A stretch of DNA of 16,945 bases from NCBI GenBank assembly GCA_963803755.1, contig CAWDNP010000006.1:1-16945 (forward strand), read 5' to 3'. Below, piece by piece: positions 14,423 through 16,945 of this stretch (positions are counted from its first letter, which is position 1; each line of letters begins with the position of its first letter). Position numbers and translations under genes: made by a program. Source of the DNA: CAVUPF01 sp963803755 (GTDB taxonomy: Bacteria > Actinomycetota > Thermoleophilia > Solirubrobacterales > 70-9). Below the pieces are notes generated by a model, which had not been told where the DNA came from, did not search any database, and was given only the letters and a program-made list of their open reading frames with translations.

Positions 14423-15175
14423 CTATCGCCAAGTGAGGACACGGCGCTCCGCGAGGGCGAATAGGCCGAAGAGGGAGATCGCCATCGCGGAGAGGACGAC
14501 CACCGCGGCGAATTGCCTCGCCACTTCGAATTGGTAGCCGTCCTGGTTGATCAGGTAGCCAAGCCCGGATTCTGGATTTGCCAACTCGGCGAAGACGGCG
14601 CCGATCACGGCGACCGCCACCGCGATCTTCGCGCCGCTGAATGCATACGGCAGCGCCGTCGGCGCCTCCAGCCGGCGGAACGTCTGCCATCGCGAGGCGT
14701 CGAGGGTGCGCATCATCTTGATCGCATCGGGATCGACCGCCCGTAGTCCGTCGAGCGTATTGACGGTGATCGGGAAGAAGCAGATCAGGGCCACGATCGC
14801 CAGCTTCGGGCCGATTCCATAGCCGAACCAGACGATGAGTATTGGAGCGATGACGACGATCGGGATCGTCTGTGAGGCGACGATCAGTGGATAGAAGGCC
14901 CGGCGCATCGTCTCGAACAGGTGGAGGAGGACCGCAAACGAGAGCCCGGCGAACAGGGCGCAGCCGAAGCCGATGACGACCTCCTTCAGCGTCACCAGGG
15001 CGTTTTCGGCCAGCAACGCTCGGCTGTCCCACAGCGAAGTGGCTATTTCGGCGGGGGAAGGGACGAGGAAGGATTCGATGTGGAGCGCGCCGGCGAGCGT
15101 GCCGTTGCTGGCGACGATCTGCCAGGCGCCGATCAGAGCCGCGAGGACGATGGTGGGGAGGAGCCAGCGCTTCAC
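14423..15175 (-). CDS. ABC importer permease (ThiX/SsuC-type, BPD_transp_1)
   Basis: A 250-residue inner-membrane permease. The N-terminal helix (about 4-22) is followed by the canonical binding-protein-dependent permease core: FGCALFAGLSFAVLLH (70-85), SQTIPIVVIAPILIVWFGYG (101-120), LAIVALICFFPITVNT (125-140). The EAA loop is EAPTALPYAFSGAKIAVAVAVIG (170-192), which contacts the ATPase. It ends with a last helix at about 220-243. The sequence around QTIPIVVIAPILIVWFGYG is typical of the nitrate/sulfonate/pyrimidine branch. The GTG start (15175) overlaps the ATPase stop by four bases (GTGA). The stop is ten bases before the probable ATG of the lipoprotein. Confidence 0.88.
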   Translation of the reverse strand: MKRWLLPTIVLAALIGAWQIVASNGTLAGALHIESFLVPSPAEIATSLWDSRALLAENALVTLKEVVIGFGCALFAGLSFAVLLHLFETMRRAFYPLIVASQTIPIVVIAPILIVWFGYGIGPKLAIVALICFFPITVNTLDGLRAVDPDAIKMMRTLDASRWQTFRRLEAPTALPYAFSGAKIAVAVAVIGAVFAELANPESGLGYLINQDGYQFEVARQFAAVVVLSAMAISLFGLFALAERRVLTWR

Positions 15176-15991
15176 GCGGACCCCTCGCGCAGCGCGTGCA
15201 TCGCCCGCTCGCGCACCGCGACGAACCCCGTGTCAGTGACCGCCTCGTCGCGGTCGGCCGCGCGCGGCGCCGGCGCCCGCAGCTCGGCGACGACCCGCGC
15301 TGGCCGCGCCGAGAGCACCGCGACCCGATCGGAGAGGTAGAGCGCCTCCTCGACGTCGTGGGTGACGAGGACGACGGTGCGGGGGTTGGCCTCCAGCGCC
15401 CCGGCCAGCCACTGCTGCATCTCGGCCCGGGTGATCGCGTCGAGAGAGGCGAACGGCTCGTCGAGCGCCAGCACCGGCTTGCCGGCGACCAGGGTGCGCA
15501 GGAAGGCGACCCGCTGGCGCATCCCACCGGACAGCTCTGCGGGCCGGGAGCCCTCGAAGCCGGCGAGGCCGAAGCGCCCGAACAGCGCGCTGGCCTGCCG
15601 TCGCGCCTCGGCACGCCGCACGCCGCGGTTGCGCAGCGCCAGGGCGGCGTTATCGATCGCCGAGAACCAGGGCAACAACAGGTCTCGCTGGGGCATGTAA
15701 GCGCAACGGGCAAGGCGGCTCGCTCGCCGCGTCCGCCGCCGACCTCGTACTCGCCGGCGGGGGCTCCTGAAGCCCGCAGATCAGCTCGAGCAGCGTCGAC
15801 TTGCCGCAGCCCCAGGGCTCGACCAGGCCGATCACGCCGTCGGCACCGACCTCGAGGCGAACGGCATCGAGCGTCTGCAGCTCTCCGTAGGCGTGGCTCA
15901 CGCCGCGGATCGAGAGCCCGGCCGCGGGAAGCGCCGTCGGGTCGGCGGGGGAGACCCCGCGCGCAGCGAAATCCGTGACTTCGGTGGGCAT
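15172..15991 (-). CDS. ABC importer ATPase (ThiZ/SsuB-type), two frameshifts
   Basis: The cytoplasmic ATPase of the importer, about 273 residues when repaired. It begins MPTEVTDF at ATG 15991. The N-terminal part carries Walker A in an odd form, EPWGCGKST instead of GPSGCGKST. It then reads ELICGLQEPP, continues as GEYEVGG in a second frame (one C lost in a C-run near 15765), and resumes as SRLARCAYMPQRDLLLPW in a third frame (another base lost near 15735-15745). The Q-loop is YMPQRDLLLPW, a wording frequent in ThiZ. The signature is LSGGMRQRVAFLRTL, Walker B is VLALDEPFASLD and the switch is VTHDVEEAL. The C-terminal 174 residues form an open frame of their own from 15696. The stop overlaps the permease start. 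The 84-base gap to the divergent Rrf2 gene should hold the operon promoter. Confidence 0.82.
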
Positions 15992-16033
15992 CCACGTATC
16001 CTCGCGCACTCCGCGCTTCCGACTGCCGGCGGC

Positions 16034-16057
16034 GCTCGACCGAGCACCCGGCGCTCG
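16034..16057. promoter_or_regulatory. Candidate operator for the Rrf2-type regulator
   Basis: Three alternating arms, GCTCG-AC-CGAGC-ACCCGGC-GCTCG, form two overlapping inverted repeats in the divergent gap, seven bases before the regulator's -10-like box. This position suits autoregulation and control of the importer. There is no experimental or motif match behind it. Confidence 0.35.
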
Positions 16058-16063
16058 GGCTGA

Positions 16064-16069
16064 TTTACT
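16064..16069 (+). promoter_or_regulatory. Possible -10 box of the Rrf2 gene
   Basis: TTTACT ends six bases before the ATG at 16076. This would make the message leaderless. No convincing -35 box and no Shine-Dalgarno site are seen. Confidence 0.3.
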
Positions 16070-16075
16070 GCGCGC

Positions 16076-16531
16076 ATGAGGGTGTCCGCAAAGGCCGACT
16101 ATGCGGTGCGTGCGGCTGCCGAGTTGGCTGCCGCCGAGGAGGGCCCGATCAAGGGGGAGCGCCTCGCCGAGGCGCAGGACATCCCGCTGCAGTTCCTCGA
16201 GCACATCCTCTTGGAGCTGAAGCACGCCGGGATCGTTCGCGCCCGCCGCGGCGCCAAGGGCGGCTACTGGCTGGCGCGGCCCGCCGATGAGATCACGGTC
16301 GCCGACATCGTCCGCGCCGTCGAGGGCCCGATTGCCGACGTCCAGTCCTCTCCGCCGGAGTCGATCGAGTACCGCGGCAGCGCCGAGCACCTGCAGGAGG
16401 TCTGGATCGCCGTCCGCGCCAACCTCCGCGCCGTCCTAGAGCACGTCACCCTGGCCGAACTCGTCTCCGGCGAGCTGCCCCCAGTTGTCGGCGAGCTGAC
16501 CACCTCTCCCGACGCCTGGGCGTCGCGGTAG
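16076..16531 (+). CDS. Rrf2-family transcriptional regulator without Fe-S cysteines
   Basis: A 151-residue winged-helix repressor. The Rrf2 signature is clear: MRVSAKADYAVRAAAELA (1-18), the recognition region IKGERLAEAQDIPLQFLEHILLELKHAGIVRARRGAKGGYWLARPADEITVADIVRAVEG (25-84) with the wing RGAKGGYWLARP. Cluster-binding members such as IscR and NsrR carry three cysteines at about 90-110; this protein has no cysteine at all. It should therefore respond to something other than an Fe-S cluster, as CymR does by protein contact. It is divergent from the importer operon and probably controls it and itself (inference). The tail is 21 bases from the convergent sulfotransferase gene. Confidence 0.88.
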   Translation: MRVSAKADYAVRAAAELAAAEEGPIKGERLAEAQDIPLQFLEHILLELKHAGIVRARRGAKGGYWLARPADEITVADIVRAVEGPIADVQSSPPESIEYRGSAEHLQEVWIAVRANLRAVLEHVTLAELVSGELPPVVGELTTSPDAWASR

Positions 16532-16552
16532 GGGGCGGTCTCTGCCGTATCT

Positions 16553-16945
16553 CTATCGCTGGGCGGAGTCGGGGACGGCCGGTACCAGGTCGAAGTCCGT
16601 CCCCAGCCGCAACTCGCTGTAGCGCCTCGCCCAGTCGTCGTTGAGGCCGTCGGATTGGCGCTTGATCCGCGGCTCGAAGGTAAAGCCCTCCGGCGGGGAG
16701 AGGTCGAGTCGCTTGAGCAGGCGCAGCGTGCTGGTCTCATAGTCACCCTCAAAGTTCTCGTAGAGGATCAGCACGGGCTTGATTCCGGAGTGCTCGAAGA
16801 AGGCATCCCAGGAGGCCTCCTCGACAAAGCTGCGGGAGCGCCTCGAGGCGTGGATGATCGAGACAGAGGACCCGTTGCTCGGCGGCCAGATCGACCCGCC
16901 GCCGGGAGCCACTGTGAACGAGCAGTGGCAGATCTCTCCCAGCGA
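16553..16945 (-). CDS. Stf0-type sulfotransferase, C-terminal part (5' end outside the window)
   Basis: About 90 recognisable residues of a PAPS-dependent sulfotransferase of the Stf0 (trehalose 2-sulfotransferase-like) group. The C-terminal end reads EEASWDAFFEHSGIKPVLILYENFEGDYETSTLRLLKRLDL, then PRIKRQSDGLNDDWARRYSELR. W..FF...GI.P....YE and the KRQSD.LN..W..RY end are characteristic of Stf0. The frame is open to the window edge, but the part before about 16830 does not read like the family, so a frameshift upstream is possible. The PAPS 5'-phosphosulfate loop, expected near the N-terminus, is not in the window. The acceptor is unknown: trehalose or another sugar or lipid headgroup. Convergent with the Rrf2 gene. 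Confidence 0.7.
   Translation of the reverse strand, partial: SLGEICHCSFTVAPGGGSIWPPSNGSSVSIIHASRRSRSFVEEASWDAFFEHSGIKPVLILYENFEGDYETSTLRLLKRLDLSPPEGFTFEPRIKRQSDGLNDDWARRYSELRLGTDFDLVPAVPDSAQR

Noticed and set aside
13601..14464. Plus-strand open frame of 287 residues opposite the lipoprotein gene
   Set aside because: Low-complexity Asp/Gly/Arg-rich shadow; the minus-strand frame has a lipobox and a clear binding-protein signature.
14409..15995. A 528-residue minus-strand frame spanning the permease and ATPase
   Set aside because: Only a few residues (GEYEVGG) belong to a real protein, exposed by the frame breaks in the ATPase; the rest is Arg/Ser/Pro-rich out-of-frame translation.

Overview
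The window comes from a high-GC bacterium, most likely an actinobacterium and possibly Thermoleophilia/Solirubrobacterales. The best lineage marker is an actinobacterial-type integration host factor (mIHF, 6604-6978, minus). YrbE/Mkl (MCE-type) lipid-transport genes, GTG/TTG starts and several starts lying just downstream of a -10 box fit the same picture. The exact class is inference. No rRNA, tRNA, CRISPR array, insertion sequence or prophage gene is visible.

Layout. (1) 1-5670, plus strand: a tightly coupled run with the tail of one YrbE/MlaE permease, a second YrbE/MlaE permease, its Mkl/MlaF ATPase, an 825-residue RND/MMPL exporter, a membrane-anchored thioredoxin-fold protein and a free-standing B3/B4-domain protein. 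Stops and starts overlap or nearly touch throughout, which suggests one transcript for envelope lipid traffic. (2) 5683-6607, plus: a promoter, a coiled-coil protein with a conserved-looking C-terminus, and a four-helix membrane protein. (3) 6604-7276: mIHF on the minus strand, with its own promoter and a leader that can fold, plus a 20-bp perfect palindrome. (4) 7274-9692: a divergent pair, a serine-palmitoyltransferase/AONS-like PLP enzyme (minus) and a 378-residue YghO-like GNAT protein (plus). This pairing is what one would expect for bacterial (dihydro)ceramide synthesis and is the most interesting lead here. (5) 9770-13428, plus: a small Ala/Arg-rich protein overlapping an AlkA-type DNA glycosylase, then a PAS-GAF-GGDEF-EAL cyclic-di-GMP protein. 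(6) 13391-15991, minus: a ThiY/NMT1-like lipoprotein, a permease and an ATPase forming a ThiXYZ/SsuABC-type importer. It is divergent from an Rrf2-type regulator (16076-16531, plus). (7) 16553-16945, minus: the C-terminal part of a probable Stf0-type sulfotransferase that runs off the window.

A caution for every reader: at least seven, perhaps nine, one-base shifts break otherwise well-conserved reading frames (near 30-42, 344-350, 11960, 12526, 12699, two in 15735-15770, perhaps 14390-14409). Several are one-base losses in short homopolymers, and all key motifs survive on both sides. This looks like uncorrected long-read error rather than gene decay, so the affected genes are annotated over their full inferred span.
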